Of a DNA stretch of 64,000 nt, positions 8,737-17,900 are shown piece by piece. The DNA comes from an uncultured Flavobacteriaceae bacterium (GTDB lineage: Bacteria > Bacteroidota > Bacteroidia > Flavobacteriales > Flavobacteriaceae). Each line of letters starts with the position of its first letter. The first letter of the stretch is position 1. Both the position numbers and the translations under genes were made by a program. Under the pieces are notes generated by a model. The model made no database searches, had not been told where the DNA came from, and saw nothing but the letters and a program-made list of their open reading frames with translations. The stretch covers positions 1,008,001 through 1,072,000 of the forward strand of contig CALSUE010000001.1 in the NCBI GenBank assembly GCA_943789455.1. Direction: 5' to 3'.

Positions 8737-9078
8737 TTTGTTTAAAACCTTGTACTCCTGTCCTAACTCTTTTACTAGTAAATAATAAAAAATTGCTCTG
8801 TACTTCACTCTATTTGTTTTTCCCATCACAACAGCTACCTTATTTATGGCGTCATCTAAATAAACTCCATCTTCTAAACCTAATTTATTGATAAGGAAAT
8901 TATGCTTAACGGTAAAAATTTCTTTTTCATCGGATGTGGATACTGATGCTGCATCTCTTTTAAAAATTGAAGGACCTAAACCTCTAGTAATTTTATCAAA
9001 TAATTCGTCTTCATAGACTAATCCCATTGAAGTCATGTTCTTTTTATAAAAAAGAATTTTCTCATCATATTTACTCAT
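8734..9078 (-). CDS. DUF2853 family protein
   Basis: 114 residues. The blocks ITRGLGPSIFKRDAASVS, TVKHNFLINKLGL and VKYRAIFYYLLVKELG are those of the DUF2853 family, small cytoplasmic helical proteins of unknown function common in Bacteroidota and Proteobacteria. There is no signal peptide, membrane segment or catalytic motif. The gene is convergent with proteorhodopsin and divergent from dnaK; nothing in the context assigns a role. Confidence 0.8.
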   Translation of the reverse strand: MSKYDEKILFYKKNMTSMGLVYEDELFDKITRGLGPSIFKRDAASVSTSDEKEIFTVKHNFLINKLGLEDGVYLDDAINKVAVVMGKTNRVKYRAIFYYLLVKELGQEYKVLNK

Positions 9079-9233
9079 TGTTGATTTTTTAGCAATTCTA
9101 TCAGGTCAAATATAATTAAATATATGTCTTTCAAGTTGGTAAATTCATCTAAAAAAAAATGAAATTATGTCAAAATGTCACCAAAAATGAGAATAAGGAT
9201 TGAAAATATGACAAACTTTAATTAAAAATCTAT

Positions 9234-9250
9234 TGGCATACATATTGTCT
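9234..9250 (+). promoter_or_regulatory. Sigma-54-like (-24/-12) promoter candidate for dnaK
   Basis: TGGCAT-ACATA-TTGTC fits the RpoN consensus TGGCAC-N5-TTGCA in both boxes and spacing, except T for C in the -12 GC. Upstream are TGTCA at 9169-9173 and 9176-9180 and the inverse TGACA at 9209-9213, possible activator sites. No clear TAnnTTTG element is seen in this gap. Consensus-based inference only. Confidence 0.4.
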
Positions 9251-9295
9251 AGGTAAAGTAAATAAGTTGAAAAAATAAATTATAAATATAAAATT

Positions 9296-11194
9296 ATGAG
9301 TAAAATTATTGGAATCGATTTAGGAACAACCAATTCATGTGTTTCAGTAATGGAAGGTAATGAACCTGTTGTAATTCCTAATTCAGAAGGAAAAAGAACA
9401 ACACCTTCTATCGTTGCCTTTGTTGAAGGCGGTGAAAGAAAAGTTGGAGATCCAGCAAAACGTCAAGCGGTTACAAACCCAACTAAAACAGTGTATTCAA
9501 TTAAAAGGTTTATGGGAAATAAATTCTCTGAATCTACAAAAGAAGCAACTAGAGTACCTTATAAAGTAGTGAAAGGTGATAATGACACACCTCGAGTTGA
9601 TATTGATGGTCGTTTATATACGCCACAAGAAATATCTGCAATGGTATTACAGAAAATGAAAAAAACCGCAGAAGATTATTTGGGACATGATGTTTCTGAA
9701 GCTGTTGTTACTGTTCCAGCATATTTTAATGATGCGCAAAGACAAGCAACTAAAGAAGCTGGGGAAATTGCCGGGTTGAAAGTTAGTAGAATTATCAATG
9801 AACCTACTGCTGCTGCACTAGCATATGGACTAGACAAGGCAAATGACGATAAAAAAATAGTAGTATTTGACTTTGGTGGTGGTACGCATGACGTTTCTAT
9901 CCTTGAATTAGGAGATGGAGTTTTTGAAGTATTAGCAACAGATGGAGATACTCACCTAGGTGGTGATGATGTTGATGAAAAAATCATCAACTGGTTAGCA
10001 GAAGAGTTCAAAGCTGAAGAAAATATGGATTTAAGAAAAGATCCAATGGCTTTACAAAGATTAAAAGAAGCTGCTGAAAAAGCGAAAATTGAATTATCAA
10101 GTTCAGCTACAACAGAGATTAACCTTCCATATGTTACAGCTACAGCTAGCGGACCAAAACACTTGGTAAGAAGTTTATCTAAAGCAAAGTTTGAACAGTT
10201 AATCGATGATTTAGTAAAAAGAACTATTAAACCTTGTCAAACAGCACTTAAAAATGCAGATTTATCGACTTCAGATATTGATGAGATTATTTTAGTAGGT
10301 GGTTCTACAAGAATCCCTGCTATTCAAGAGGCTGTTGAAAAATTCTTTGGAAAGGCTCCAAGTAAAGGTGTAAATCCAGATGAAGTAGTTTCTTTAGGAG
10401 CTGCAATTCAAGGTGGTGTTTTAACTGGTGACGTAAAAGATGTTTTGTTATTAGATGTAACACCTTTATCATTAGGAATTGAAACGATGGGGAATGTTTT
10501 CACGAAACTAATTGATGCAAATACAACCATTCCAACTAAAAAATCTCAAGTATTCTCTACCGCTGTGGATAATCAACCTTCAGTTGAAATTCACGTTTTA
10601 CAAGGTGAAAGAGCAATGGCTGCAGACAATAATACTATTGGACGTTTTCATTTAGATGGTTTACCTCCAGCACAAAGAGGAGTTCCTCAAATTGAAGTAA
10701 CATTTGATATCGATGCAAACGGAATTATTAAAGTTTCAGCTTTAGATAAAGGAACTAATAAATCTCATGAAATCAGAATTGAGGCATCATCAGGTTTATC
10801 AGAGGAAGAAATTGAGAAAATGAAACAAGAAGCTGAAGCAAATGCTGATGCAGATAAGAATGCGAAAGAAACTGCTGAAAAAATTAATGCGGCAGATGGA
10901 ATGATTTTCCAAACTGAAAAGCAATTAAAAGAATTTGGAGAAAAATTATCAGATGATAAAAAAGCTCCAATTGAGGCTGCTTTAGTAGAATTAAAGGCTG
11001 CACATGAATCTAAAGATTTAACACAAATTGATGCTGCCATGGAAAAAATCAATGAAGCTTGGAAAGTTGCTTCTGAGGAAATGTACAAAGCACAACAAGA
11101 AGCTGGAGCAAATCCTGAGGCAGAACAAGGTCAGCCAGAGGCATCAGCTCAAGGAGATGACGTTGAAGATGTAGATTTTGAAGAAGTTAAATAA
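9296..11194 (+). CDS. dnaK: Molecular chaperone DnaK (Hsp70)
   Basis: 632 residues, full length. The ATPase domain (about 1-380) starts with [17 protein letters not shown] and contains [12 protein letters not shown] and [12 protein letters not shown]. The substrate-binding domain and helical lid follow, ending in the cytosolic Hsp70-type EDVDFEEVK. It refolds and disaggregates proteins with DnaJ and GrpE, neither of which is adjacent here. Lid residues 575-632 are rich in Gln, Ala and Glu, as usual. It is monocistronic: 217 nt of upstream DNA with a sigma-54-like element, and a terminator begins 24 nt after the stop. Heat or stress control is expected but the mechanism is not proven. Confidence 0.99.
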   Translation: MSKIIGIDLGTTNSCVSVMEGNEPVVIPNSEGKRTTPSIVAFVEGGERKVGDPAKRQAVTNPTKTVYSIKRFMGNKFSESTKEATRVPYKVVKGDNDTPRVDIDGRLYTPQEISAMVLQKMKKTAEDYLGHDVSEAVVTVPAYFNDAQRQATKEAGEIAGLKVSRIINEPTAAALAYGLDKANDDKKIVVFDFGGGTHDVSILELGDGVFEVLATDGDTHLGGDDVDEKIINWLAEEFKAEENMDLRKDPMALQRLKEAAEKAKIELSSSATTEINLPYVTATASGPKHLVRSLSKAKFEQLIDDLVKRTIKPCQTALKNADLSTSDIDEIILVGGSTRIPAIQEAVEKFFGKAPSKGVNPDEVVSLGAAIQGGVLTGDVKDVLLLDVTPLSLGIETMGNVFTKLIDANTTIPTKKSQVFSTAVDNQPSVEIHVLQGERAMAADNNTIGRFHLDGLPPAQRGVPQIEVTFDIDANGIIKVSALDKGTNKSHEIRIEASSGLSEEEIEKMKQEAEANADADKNAKETAEKINAADGMIFQTEKQLKEFGEKLSDDKKAPIEAALVELKAAHESKDLTQIDAAMEKINEAWKVASEEMYKAQQEAGANPEAEQGQPEASAQGDDVEDVDFEEVK

Positions 11195-11217
11195 TTAATT
11201 ATTATTTAATAATATTT

Positions 11218-11248
11218 AAACGCAATCATTAATTTGGTTGCGTTTTTT
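11218..11248 (+). terminator. dnaK terminator
   Basis: AAACGCAA (11218-11225) pairs with TTGCGTTT (11238-11245) and is followed by a T run. It overlaps the upstream edge of the next open frame, which argues against that frame's most upstream TTG as a start. Confidence 0.8.
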
Positions 11249-11339
11249 AATTCAATTCATTTTACTTTTGAAAACATACAATAAAACAAACTTTTTTAAA
11301 TATACATATTGTGAATTTACAGAAGTTGACAACTTCGAA

Positions 11340-11801
11340 ATGCCTGAAAAAAACTATTTTAAAAGCAAGTCAAATAGTTTGTATTATTTCACTGAGGACG
11401 GTGTTTTTAGGAAATCTAATCATTGGGGTAGAGTTGCAAGTTGTAGATGGAGACTAACCACTAAATCAGTATATAAAAATCAACAAACAATACTAGCCTT
11501 TGCTCAATGGAAAGATTTTTACCATTTAAATGAAAAAGAAAAAAAATTTTATATTTCAATAAACTTTAAAACTAAAAAAATTAAAATTAAGATTTCAGCT
11601 ACTGATAAGGCACCTTTCTTATTCACTTTAAGTGATGCACAAAAAAGAGAAAAAGAAATTAAACACTTATTTAAACAAGTTAAATGGGCTAAACATTTTG
11701 ATCAAAACCTAGAAGAACTTAGATCTATAATAAGTATGAAACTTATCAATTCAAATTTATCTTTACAACAAATTAAACTAAACATAAAGTTAGGATTATA
11801 A
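11340..11801 (+). CDS. Conserved hypothetical protein
   Basis: About 153 residues from the ATG at 11340. The frame is open upstream to a TTG at 11238, but that codon lies in the dnaK terminator stem; a TTG at 11268 is another possibility. The protein has no signal or membrane segment. It is lysine-rich, with an aromatic patch NHWGRVASCRWRL and an amphipathic C-terminus. I do not recognise a domain. It resembles in style small cytoplasmic proteins restricted to Flavobacteriia. Codon use looks like that of its neighbours, so I regard it as real; function unknown. Confidence 0.6.
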   Translation: MPEKNYFKSKSNSLYYFTEDGVFRKSNHWGRVASCRWRLTTKSVYKNQQTILAFAQWKDFYHLNEKEKKFYISINFKTKKIKIKISATDKAPFLFTLSDAQKREKEIKHLFKQVKWAKHFDQNLEELRSIISMKLINSNLSLQQIKLNIKLGL

Positions 11802-11871
11802 ATTTTTAAAAACTAAAAATTAGAGTTCAGCCTTAAAATTTTTATATTTAAATAAAAAAGACACCATATTA

Positions 11872-12297
11872 ATGAAAACAGCATTCTTAACATTTTTGAT
11901 TTTAATAAATTTAGCTTCAAGTTTACATGGTCAAGAGAAAGCTACAGTATCTATTCGGTTAGATATATCCTCTACAAAATTTAATAAAGGCAGTATTCTC
12001 ATAGCGCTCTATGAATCTGAAGAAAGCTATATGAAAGAAATCTATAAAAGTGCAGATGTAGTTGTGAAAGATCATAAAGCACAAGTTACTTTTCATTCAC
12101 TGAAAAAAGGAGTCTATGCTTTTTCGTTTTTTCACGATCTAAATAATAATAAAAAATTGGATACGAATTTTTTAGGAATCCCTAAAGAGCCTTATGGTTT
12201 TTCAAATGATAAAAAAGGTAGATTTGGTCCTCCAAAATTTGATGAGACATCTTTAGAAATAAACAAAAACAGTAGGTTTAAAATATCTATCGAATAA
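11872..12297 (+). CDS. DUF2141 domain-containing secreted protein
   Basis: 141 residues. A cleavable signal peptide (about residues 1-20, ending LHGQ) leads to one DUF2141 domain of about 110 residues. Its hallmarks are IALYESEESY, a calcium-like loop FHDLNNNKKLDTNFLGIPKEPY, here given in parts FHDLNNNKKLD and LGIPKEPYGFSND, and a C-terminal GPPKFDE. The family is a periplasmic beta-sandwich of unknown function, common in marine Bacteroidota and Proteobacteria. It stands alone, convergent with the kynurenine cluster. The Asp/Asn-rich loop could bind a metal, but that is inference. Confidence 0.82.
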   Translation: MKTAFLTFLILINLASSLHGQEKATVSIRLDISSTKFNKGSILIALYESEESYMKEIYKSADVVVKDHKAQVTFHSLKKGVYAFSFFHDLNNNKKLDTNFLGIPKEPYGFSNDKKGRFGPPKFDETSLEINKNSRFKISIE

Positions 12298-12367
12298 AAA
12301 AATGAATAGATTATTTAAGATTTACATATATTAAGTCTAAATATTTACAAAAATTAGAGTTGAGAAG

Positions 12368-13450
12368 TTATGTTAATATTTTATCGATCAATTCTTGCTT
12401 TGCTTTTTTATCATCACCAAACAACCATCTTAAAGTATTATCCTCCCAAATCTCTTGATACTGTTCTTTATTGATAATAGATCGGTCTACAGCCAGATCC
12501 AAGAGTTTTCCGGGATAAGATGATTGTGCATCACTTTCCATTTCTCCTAGAGGGTACGGATCATCTAAACCCATAATAACTTGATTAGAACCTTGTCGTT
12601 CTATCATTAATTTTAGAGAGTCTGTATCATGAACTAAAGTGTCAAAATAGATATTTGGATGTCCTACTGCTTTTCTTGGGTGTGTTTTACCCTCAAATAA
12701 GTCAGGTCTTCCATCAAAACCTTGTATTCTTCTCCCTAAGTTCATTTGTGCTAACTGACCTCCGTGAGCAAAACAAGTTCGTAGGTTAGAAAAACGTTCT
12801 TGCATTCCATTTAAGGTATAAAAATGATAGGCGTCTCCACATTGAGCTAACATCCAAATTAAATGAAAACGCCAAGAAGTATTTTCTAACTTAATCATTT
12901 TATCACCGTCATAAGGATGAATTTCAATAGCTAATTTATACTTATCTGCCAATTCAAAAATTGGATCATTCTCTTTATCAAAAACACATTTCCACTGCCC
13001 TATAGAATCCATGAAGTGCGTTGGTAAACACAAAACTTTCAAATTTAATTCCTCTACACAACGTTCTATTTCCCATAAAGCACCTTGAATAAAACCAGGG
13101 TGAACCACAAAACCACAGGTAAATTTAGAGGGGTAATCTTGTTGAACTCTGGCATTAAAGTCATTTTGAAAACGTAAGGCTTTTTTCATTTCTTCTAACC
13201 TTAAACCATTCCCATATAATTGGGAAAGATTTAAAACTACTGCATGATCTAATTTGTTTTTTTCCATCCACAATAGTTTTTCATCTAAAAAAAAACTAGA
13301 GTCTGTGACCGGACGCTTCCATCCTTTTTGGAGCATATGCTTCCGTTCATCATCTACCCAGAAAATTTCCTTTTCTTTCATAAATGAAGGAATCTGCTCC
13401 GGATAAGGAAGCAAATGTGAATGTCCGTTAATTCTTAGTTTACGTTTCAT
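12368..13450 (-). CDS. 2-amino-3-carboxymuconate-6-semialdehyde decarboxylase (ACMSD-type amidohydrolase)
   Basis: 360 residues, amidohydrolase TIM barrel. It removes CO2 from the ring-opened product of 3-hydroxyanthranilate dioxygenase, steering carbon to 2-aminomuconate rather than quinolinate. The zinc ligands are the N-terminal HxH in NGHSHLLP (residues 9-11), a mid-chain His in IEIHPYDG, and the Asp of MGLDDPYPLG near the C-terminus; FAHGG supplies the other active-site His. It is the last gene of the cluster, 9 nt after the dioxygenase gene, which supports the assignment over other decarboxylases of the same family. The protein acts in the cytoplasm. Confidence 0.9.
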   Translation of the reverse strand: MKRKLRINGHSHLLPYPEQIPSFMKEKEIFWVDDERKHMLQKGWKRPVTDSSFFLDEKLLWMEKNKLDHAVVLNLSQLYGNGLRLEEMKKALRFQNDFNARVQQDYPSKFTCGFVVHPGFIQGALWEIERCVEELNLKVLCLPTHFMDSIGQWKCVFDKENDPIFELADKYKLAIEIHPYDGDKMIKLENTSWRFHLIWMLAQCGDAYHFYTLNGMQERFSNLRTCFAHGGQLAQMNLGRRIQGFDGRPDLFEGKTHPRKAVGHPNIYFDTLVHDTDSLKLMIERQGSNQVIMGLDDPYPLGEMESDAQSSYPGKLLDLAVDRSIINKEQYQEIWEDNTLRWLFGDDKKAKQELIDKILT

Positions 13451-13459
13451 TAAAACATA

Positions 13460-13993
13460 TTATTGATCATAAAATCTTTTGTCAACCTCCATAATTTCTC
13501 CTGTTTTAGGACAAGTTCTTAATTTTTCATCAGAATAAAACCTTTTAAAAACTGGAAGAAAATCTTTTTCGATATTGGTTAACTGAAAATATTCTTCATA
13601 AAGTAACTCATTTGCACTGTCTGAAAACCATAATAAACCATCTTTTTGCTCTTTAGTTCTTTTTCTTTCAATTACTAAACCAATTGAACCCTCAGATCTT
13701 ATTGGTGAGTGTGGTATTTTTGCTGGTAATAGAAACATCTCTCCAGCTTTTATTGGAATTTCAACGAGCTTTCCATTTTGTTGAGTTTTCACAAGTATCT
13801 CACCCTCTATCTGATAAAATAGCTCTTCTGTTTCATTATAATGATAATCTTTTCTAGCGTTTGGACCAGCAACAATCATTACAATATAATCTTCTGACTC
13901 TACATATAGATTTTTATTACCTACAGGTGGTTTTAATAAATGTCTATTGTCATCAATCCATTTTTGTAAATTAAAAGGTCTTTTTATTTCCAT
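13460..13993 (-). CDS. 3-hydroxyanthranilate 3,4-dioxygenase
   Basis: 177 residues, cupin fold. It opens the ring of 3-hydroxyanthranilate with O2. The catalytic iron ligands H51, E57 and H95, and the substrate arginines R47 and R99, fall at the same positions as in the characterised Cupriavidus enzyme. The second, rubredoxin-like iron site of bacterial homologues is degraded: the four cysteines expected near residues 124, 127, 161 and 164 are Ser, Ala, Cys and Thr. The catalytic site looks complete, so activity is expected. It sits directly upstream of the ACMSD gene, its next pathway step. Confidence 0.94.
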   Translation of the reverse strand: MEIKRPFNLQKWIDDNRHLLKPPVGNKNLYVESEDYIVMIVAGPNARKDYHYNETEELFYQIEGEILVKTQQNGKLVEIPIKAGEMFLLPAKIPHSPIRSEGSIGLVIERKRTKEQKDGLLWFSDSANELLYEEYFQLTNIEKDFLPVFKRFYSDEKLRTCPKTGEIMEVDKRFYDQ

Positions 13994-14075
13994 GAGTTTT
14001 ATGATGATGAATTTGTTTCAATATATGCTATTTTTATAACTCTTAATCGTTTAGAATTTAATTTGGCCACCTAAT

Positions 14076-14852
14076 TTACAATGATTTTGTTCTTCCACCG
14101 TCTACAGGAAGATTAACTCCTGTAATATAACTTGCAGAATTACTAGCTAAAAATACTACTGCAGCAGCAGTTTCCTCTGGCTTCGCAAATCGTTTTGCTG
14201 GTACATAATTTTTCATAATTTCAGACATTTTCTCTATTGAAGTATTGGCAGCAGTTGCTTTTATTTTAATAATTTGATCTAAACGCGCTGTATCTGTAAA
14301 ACCTGGTAATACATTATTCATGGTTATTCCAAACTCTGCAAGTTCAGCTGCCATTGTTTTTGACCAATTAGCTACTGCATTTCTTATCGTATTACTTACA
14401 CCTAGGCCCGGAATTGGCTCTTTAACAGAGGTTGAAATAATATTGATAATTCTTCCAAAACATTCTTTTTTCATAAATGGAACAACAGCTTGTGATAAAA
14501 TTTGATTGACTAATACATGCATTTGAAATGCCGCTGAGAACTCCTCCACACTAGCGTCTATAATCGCACCACTTTTTGGACCACCTGTATTGTTAATCAA
14601 AATATGGAAGCTGTTATTCGTTGAAATTATATTCTTTATTTGATCAAGATCAGAAAAATCGGCTACTAAATATCCATGATGTTGATTTCCGTTCTGGGGA
14701 AGATCATTTAAAACCTCTTGTAAGGCTTTTTCATTTCTAGCCATTAAGGTAATATTTACGCCTTCTTTTGCCAAAGAAATTGCTGTTGCTCTTCCAATGC
14801 CTTGGGTACTCCCACACACAAGTGCATTTTTATTTTGTAATCCTAATTCCAT
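14076..14852 (-). CDS. Atypical short-chain dehydrogenase/reductase in kynurenine cluster
   Basis: 258 residues, Rossmann fold. The cofactor motif is GSTQGIGRA (residues 14-22), and LINNTGGP (85-92) replaces the usual NNAG. The catalytic Ser is S140 or nearby, but the following YxxxK is missing: Ser153 and Arg157 stand at the Tyr and Lys positions. C-terminal ITGVNLPVDGG is normal. A subfamily of SDRs has this replacement, and its chemistry is uncertain. Its place between the aldehyde dehydrogenase and dioxygenase genes suggests a role in the same pathway, but no standard step of that pathway needs an SDR. A real reductase acting on a side product, or a non-redox role, are both possible. Confidence 0.75.
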   Translation of the reverse strand: MELGLQNKNALVCGSTQGIGRATAISLAKEGVNITLMARNEKALQEVLNDLPQNGNQHHGYLVADFSDLDQIKNIISTNNSFHILINNTGGPKSGAIIDASVEEFSAAFQMHVLVNQILSQAVVPFMKKECFGRIINIISTSVKEPIPGLGVSNTIRNAVANWSKTMAAELAEFGITMNNVLPGFTDTARLDQIIKIKATAANTSIEKMSEIMKNYVPAKRFAKPEETAAAVVFLASNSASYITGVNLPVDGGRTKSL

Positions 14853-14879
14853 TTCTATTGTATGAATATAAATTATTTA

Positions 14880-16322
14880 TTAATTGTATTTAATACAGAT
14901 ATTTTTGGGTTCTGTAAAAAAGCGTAAGGCCTCCAAACCACCTTCTCTTCCAACACCAGAACTTTTCATACCTCCAAACGGTGTTCTTAAATCACGTAAT
15001 AACCACGTATTTACCCAAACAATTCCTGCATCTATTTGTTTAGAAACTCTCATGGTTCTTTTTAAATCGTTAGTCCATAAAGTTGCAGACAATCCATAAG
15101 AAACATCATTGGCCATGGCTAAGACTTCATTTTCATCATTAAAAGACATAATAGTCACCACAGGACCAAATATTTCTTCTTGATTTAGAATACAAGAATT
15201 ATCATTTACCTCTATAATTGTTGGCTCTAAATAATATCCGTTTTCTGAATCGCGAACGGATACTAAATTTCCTCCAAAAACTACTTTACCACCATATTGC
15301 TCAGCATTGTCAACATATGATTTCACTTTATTTAAATGTGTTTTTGAAACTAAAGCACCTATATCAGTATGGTTATTAAAAGGAGATCCAACTTTTAATT
15401 TAGATACAGCTGCTATAAAATCTGTTTTAAATTTTTGATAAATTGATGCCTCAACAAAAATTCTACTACCACACAAACAAATCTGACCTTGGTTGGCAAA
15501 TGAGGATCTAACTGTTGTCTGTAACATTTCATTATAATCACAATCTGAGAAAATAATAGCTGGATTTTTTCCTCCAAGCTCTAGTGATAATTTTTTGAAC
15601 ATTGGCGCCGCAACTTTAGCAATATGCGCCCCTGTTTTTGTTCCTCCTGTAAATGAAATTGCTTTAATATTTGGGTGTTCTACAATAGCTTGACCAGTTG
15701 TTGTGCCTAAGCCATGAATAATATTTAAAACACCTTTTGGAAGTCCTGCTTCTGTAAGTATTTCCCCGAGTAAATAAGCGGTCATTGGAGTAATTTCACT
15801 TGGCTTTGCAACGACACAGTTTCCTGCTGCAATTGCTGGTGCAATTTTCCATGTAAATAAATACAAAGGTAAATTCCATGGTGAAATACATCCCACTACT
15901 CCTATAGGTTGTCTGAGTGTGAAATTAATTGCATTTTGACCAACACTTTCATGAGCCTCTGAAGCAAACTGAGTAATCGCATTGGCAAAAAATTGAAAAT
16001 TAGCAGATGCTCTAGGGATATCAATTGATTTGGCTACATGAACAGGCTTTCCATTATCTTTTGCCTCTGCCAGTGCTAACTCAGGTAATTTTTCAATAAT
16101 AAGCTTCGCAATTTTAGAAAGTATTTGTGATCTTTCATCTAAAGTGGTCTCAGACCAACTTAGGAAGGCAGTTTCTGCTGCTTTGTAGGCAATTTCTACA
16201 TCTTCACTGCTAGAGTCTGGTAGTTGCCCATACACTTCTCCTATTGATGGATTATAATTTTCAATCCAATTATTTGAAATAGGATTTACATATTCTCCGT
16301 TGATGTAATTTTTAATTTTCAT
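14880..16322 (-). CDS. 2-aminomuconic-6-semialdehyde dehydrogenase (ALDH family)
   Basis: 480 residues from the ATG at 16322; a TTG 18 nt upstream is less likely. It oxidises the product of ACMSD to 2-aminomuconate with NAD. The ALDH hallmarks are complete: SPWNLPLYL, FTGGTKTG, catalytic Glu in LELGGKNP and catalytic Cys in NQGQICLCGSR. Similar ALDH8-type and hydroxymuconic semialdehyde dehydrogenases share these motifs, so the substrate is assigned mainly from the neighbouring dioxygenase, ACMSD and RidA-type deaminase genes. It lies 28 nt upstream of the SDR gene on the same transcript. Cytoplasmic. Confidence 0.88.
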   Translation of the reverse strand: MKIKNYINGEYVNPISNNWIENYNPSIGEVYGQLPDSSSEDVEIAYKAAETAFLSWSETTLDERSQILSKIAKLIIEKLPELALAEAKDNGKPVHVAKSIDIPRASANFQFFANAITQFASEAHESVGQNAINFTLRQPIGVVGCISPWNLPLYLFTWKIAPAIAAGNCVVAKPSEITPMTAYLLGEILTEAGLPKGVLNIIHGLGTTTGQAIVEHPNIKAISFTGGTKTGAHIAKVAAPMFKKLSLELGGKNPAIIFSDCDYNEMLQTTVRSSFANQGQICLCGSRIFVEASIYQKFKTDFIAAVSKLKVGSPFNNHTDIGALVSKTHLNKVKSYVDNAEQYGGKVVFGGNLVSVRDSENGYYLEPTIIEVNDNSCILNQEEIFGPVVTIMSFNDENEVLAMANDVSYGLSATLWTNDLKRTMRVSKQIDAGIVWVNTWLLRDLRTPFGGMKSSGVGREGGLEALRFFTEPKNICIKYN

Positions 16323-16384
16323 GCTAATTTCTATATCCAACTAAATTAGACCTAACATCATATTAATTATGTAGCTAATAAAAG

Positions 16385-17893
16385 CTACTCGTTAAAACTG
16401 GTATTTAATATCGAAAGGCAAATTTTAATTCCTTGTCTAATATTTCCAATTCGTATATTTTCATTAGGATTGTGTTGATTGTTATCCATATTTACCATCG
16501 GTACAATGATCGCGGGTATCGCTAATTCATTAATCGCTGGTATGATGGGTACTGTACCTCCCATTGTTCTAATACTTACTGGCGCTTTCCCAAAAGTATT
16601 TGTTAATGATCTTCTGAGCTTTTCTCCAAAAGGATCATTCAATGCTGTTCTAAAGGCATTCACTCCAGAATCCCCTTTAAAAGTTGCTATTTTAGCATAA
16701 GACAATCGCTCCTCATTTGTAGGCGCTCTATCCAAAACCAAATAGCCTTCTGCTTTAATATGTTTTTTAATTTTTTCTAACTGAATTTTACCGTCTGTCT
16801 CCTCTACCAAACGAACATCTAAATGAGCTGTTGCATACTCAGGTATAATTGTTTTTAATTCTTTCCCTTTCCATGAAGTTTCAATTTGTCGAACATTTAA
16901 TGATGGATACTGTAAAGACTCTTGGTAATTTTCACCAACACTTTCTTCTCTAAAAATGGTCAAAGCATTGTTAATTTCTTGTTTATTATCGGGTACAGAT
17001 TTTAAAATATTTGACACCTCTTCTGAAATGCTTATCCCTTTATAATACTCATCTATTAGTACCTTTCCATTTGCTGACTTCATAGAAGTTAACAATCTAG
17101 AAAGTCTAAATACTGGATTAGCAACATAATTCCCATAATGACCACTATGTTGCGGTAATTTTGAACCATACGTGGTAATGCTACAACTGGCAATACCTCT
17201 ACAACCGAAAGTTAATGTGGGTTGATTAGAATTATGAGCAGGACCATCCATAATAATCATGTAATCTGCTTTGTAATTCTTCTTGTATTCTTGCAGTGTC
17301 GATAGAAAGCCGTTAGACCCATATTCCTCTTCTAAATCGAAAATAATTTTGATGTTAAACTTTGGTGTTTGTTTTCTAGATTGTAACAATTCTAAGGCCG
17401 ATAGAAACATTAAAATAGGTGCTTTATCATCTGCTGCTGCTCTACCAAAGATTCGCCAATCATCATTAATTTTTTCATCTATGTTGGCCCATGAAATTTC
17501 ATTCCATTCTCCTTTTTCGTTTTGCTCTTTTAATACAGGAGTAAACGGATCTTCTTGATTCCAGCTTTTTGGATTTACGCCCTGACCATCTAAATGAAAA
17601 TAAAATAAAATTGTTTTAAACGCTGGATCTATAATTCGTTCAGCAAATAAAACAGGTAAGGTTGAAGATTCTAGTGTTCTTAATTTAAAGCCAACTTTAC
17701 CGTAATGTTGTTTCACCCAACTAACATTCTCATACATTTTTTGAATATCTGAAGGTAGGTTAGGAATACTTACAAAAGTTCGATGGCTGGAGATTACCGA
17801 ATTTAATTTACCATCAATGAGTTGATTCCAATTTTCTTGAGCAAAAATCGTAGTTGTCAGAAAAAAAATAATTATTACATACCGTTTTTTCAT
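16385..17893 (-). CDS. Secreted M20-family metallopeptidase
   Basis: 502 residues with a signal peptide (about 1-19, ending FAQ). The M20 dinuclear zinc site is visible: FHLDGQ with H100 and D102, the bridging Asp in RAAADDKAP (155/156), and DLEEEYGS (E188-E190). The dimerisation lid follows, and the C-terminal metal His is probably in DNNQHNPNE. The family hydrolyses dipeptides and N-acyl amino acids. Its place between the RidA-type and ALDH genes (8-nt gap to the former) is unexpected for a peptidase. It may feed the cluster by releasing tryptophan or kynurenine from peptides, or act on N-formylkynurenine; both are inference. Confidence 0.85.
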   Translation of the reverse strand: MKKRYVIIIFFLTTTIFAQENWNQLIDGKLNSVISSHRTFVSIPNLPSDIQKMYENVSWVKQHYGKVGFKLRTLESSTLPVLFAERIIDPAFKTILFYFHLDGQGVNPKSWNQEDPFTPVLKEQNEKGEWNEISWANIDEKINDDWRIFGRAAADDKAPILMFLSALELLQSRKQTPKFNIKIIFDLEEEYGSNGFLSTLQEYKKNYKADYMIIMDGPAHNSNQPTLTFGCRGIASCSITTYGSKLPQHSGHYGNYVANPVFRLSRLLTSMKSANGKVLIDEYYKGISISEEVSNILKSVPDNKQEINNALTIFREESVGENYQESLQYPSLNVRQIETSWKGKELKTIIPEYATAHLDVRLVEETDGKIQLEKIKKHIKAEGYLVLDRAPTNEERLSYAKIATFKGDSGVNAFRTALNDPFGEKLRRSLTNTFGKAPVSIRTMGGTVPIIPAINELAIPAIIVPMVNMDNNQHNPNENIRIGNIRQGIKICLSILNTSFNE

Positions 17894-17900
17894 ATAATCA

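Noticed and set aside
9100..9295. CIRCE element for HrcA control of dnaK
   Set aside because: No TTAGCACTC-N9-GAGTGCTAA-like inverted repeat is present.
10765..11088. Minus-strand ORF of 107 codons in dnaK
   Set aside because: Antisense of the Ala/Glu/Lys-rich lid of DnaK; composition explains the open frame.
11238..11339. N-terminal extension of the hypothetical protein from a TTG
   Set aside because: The TTG lies inside the dnaK terminator stem; the ATG at 11340 is more likely.
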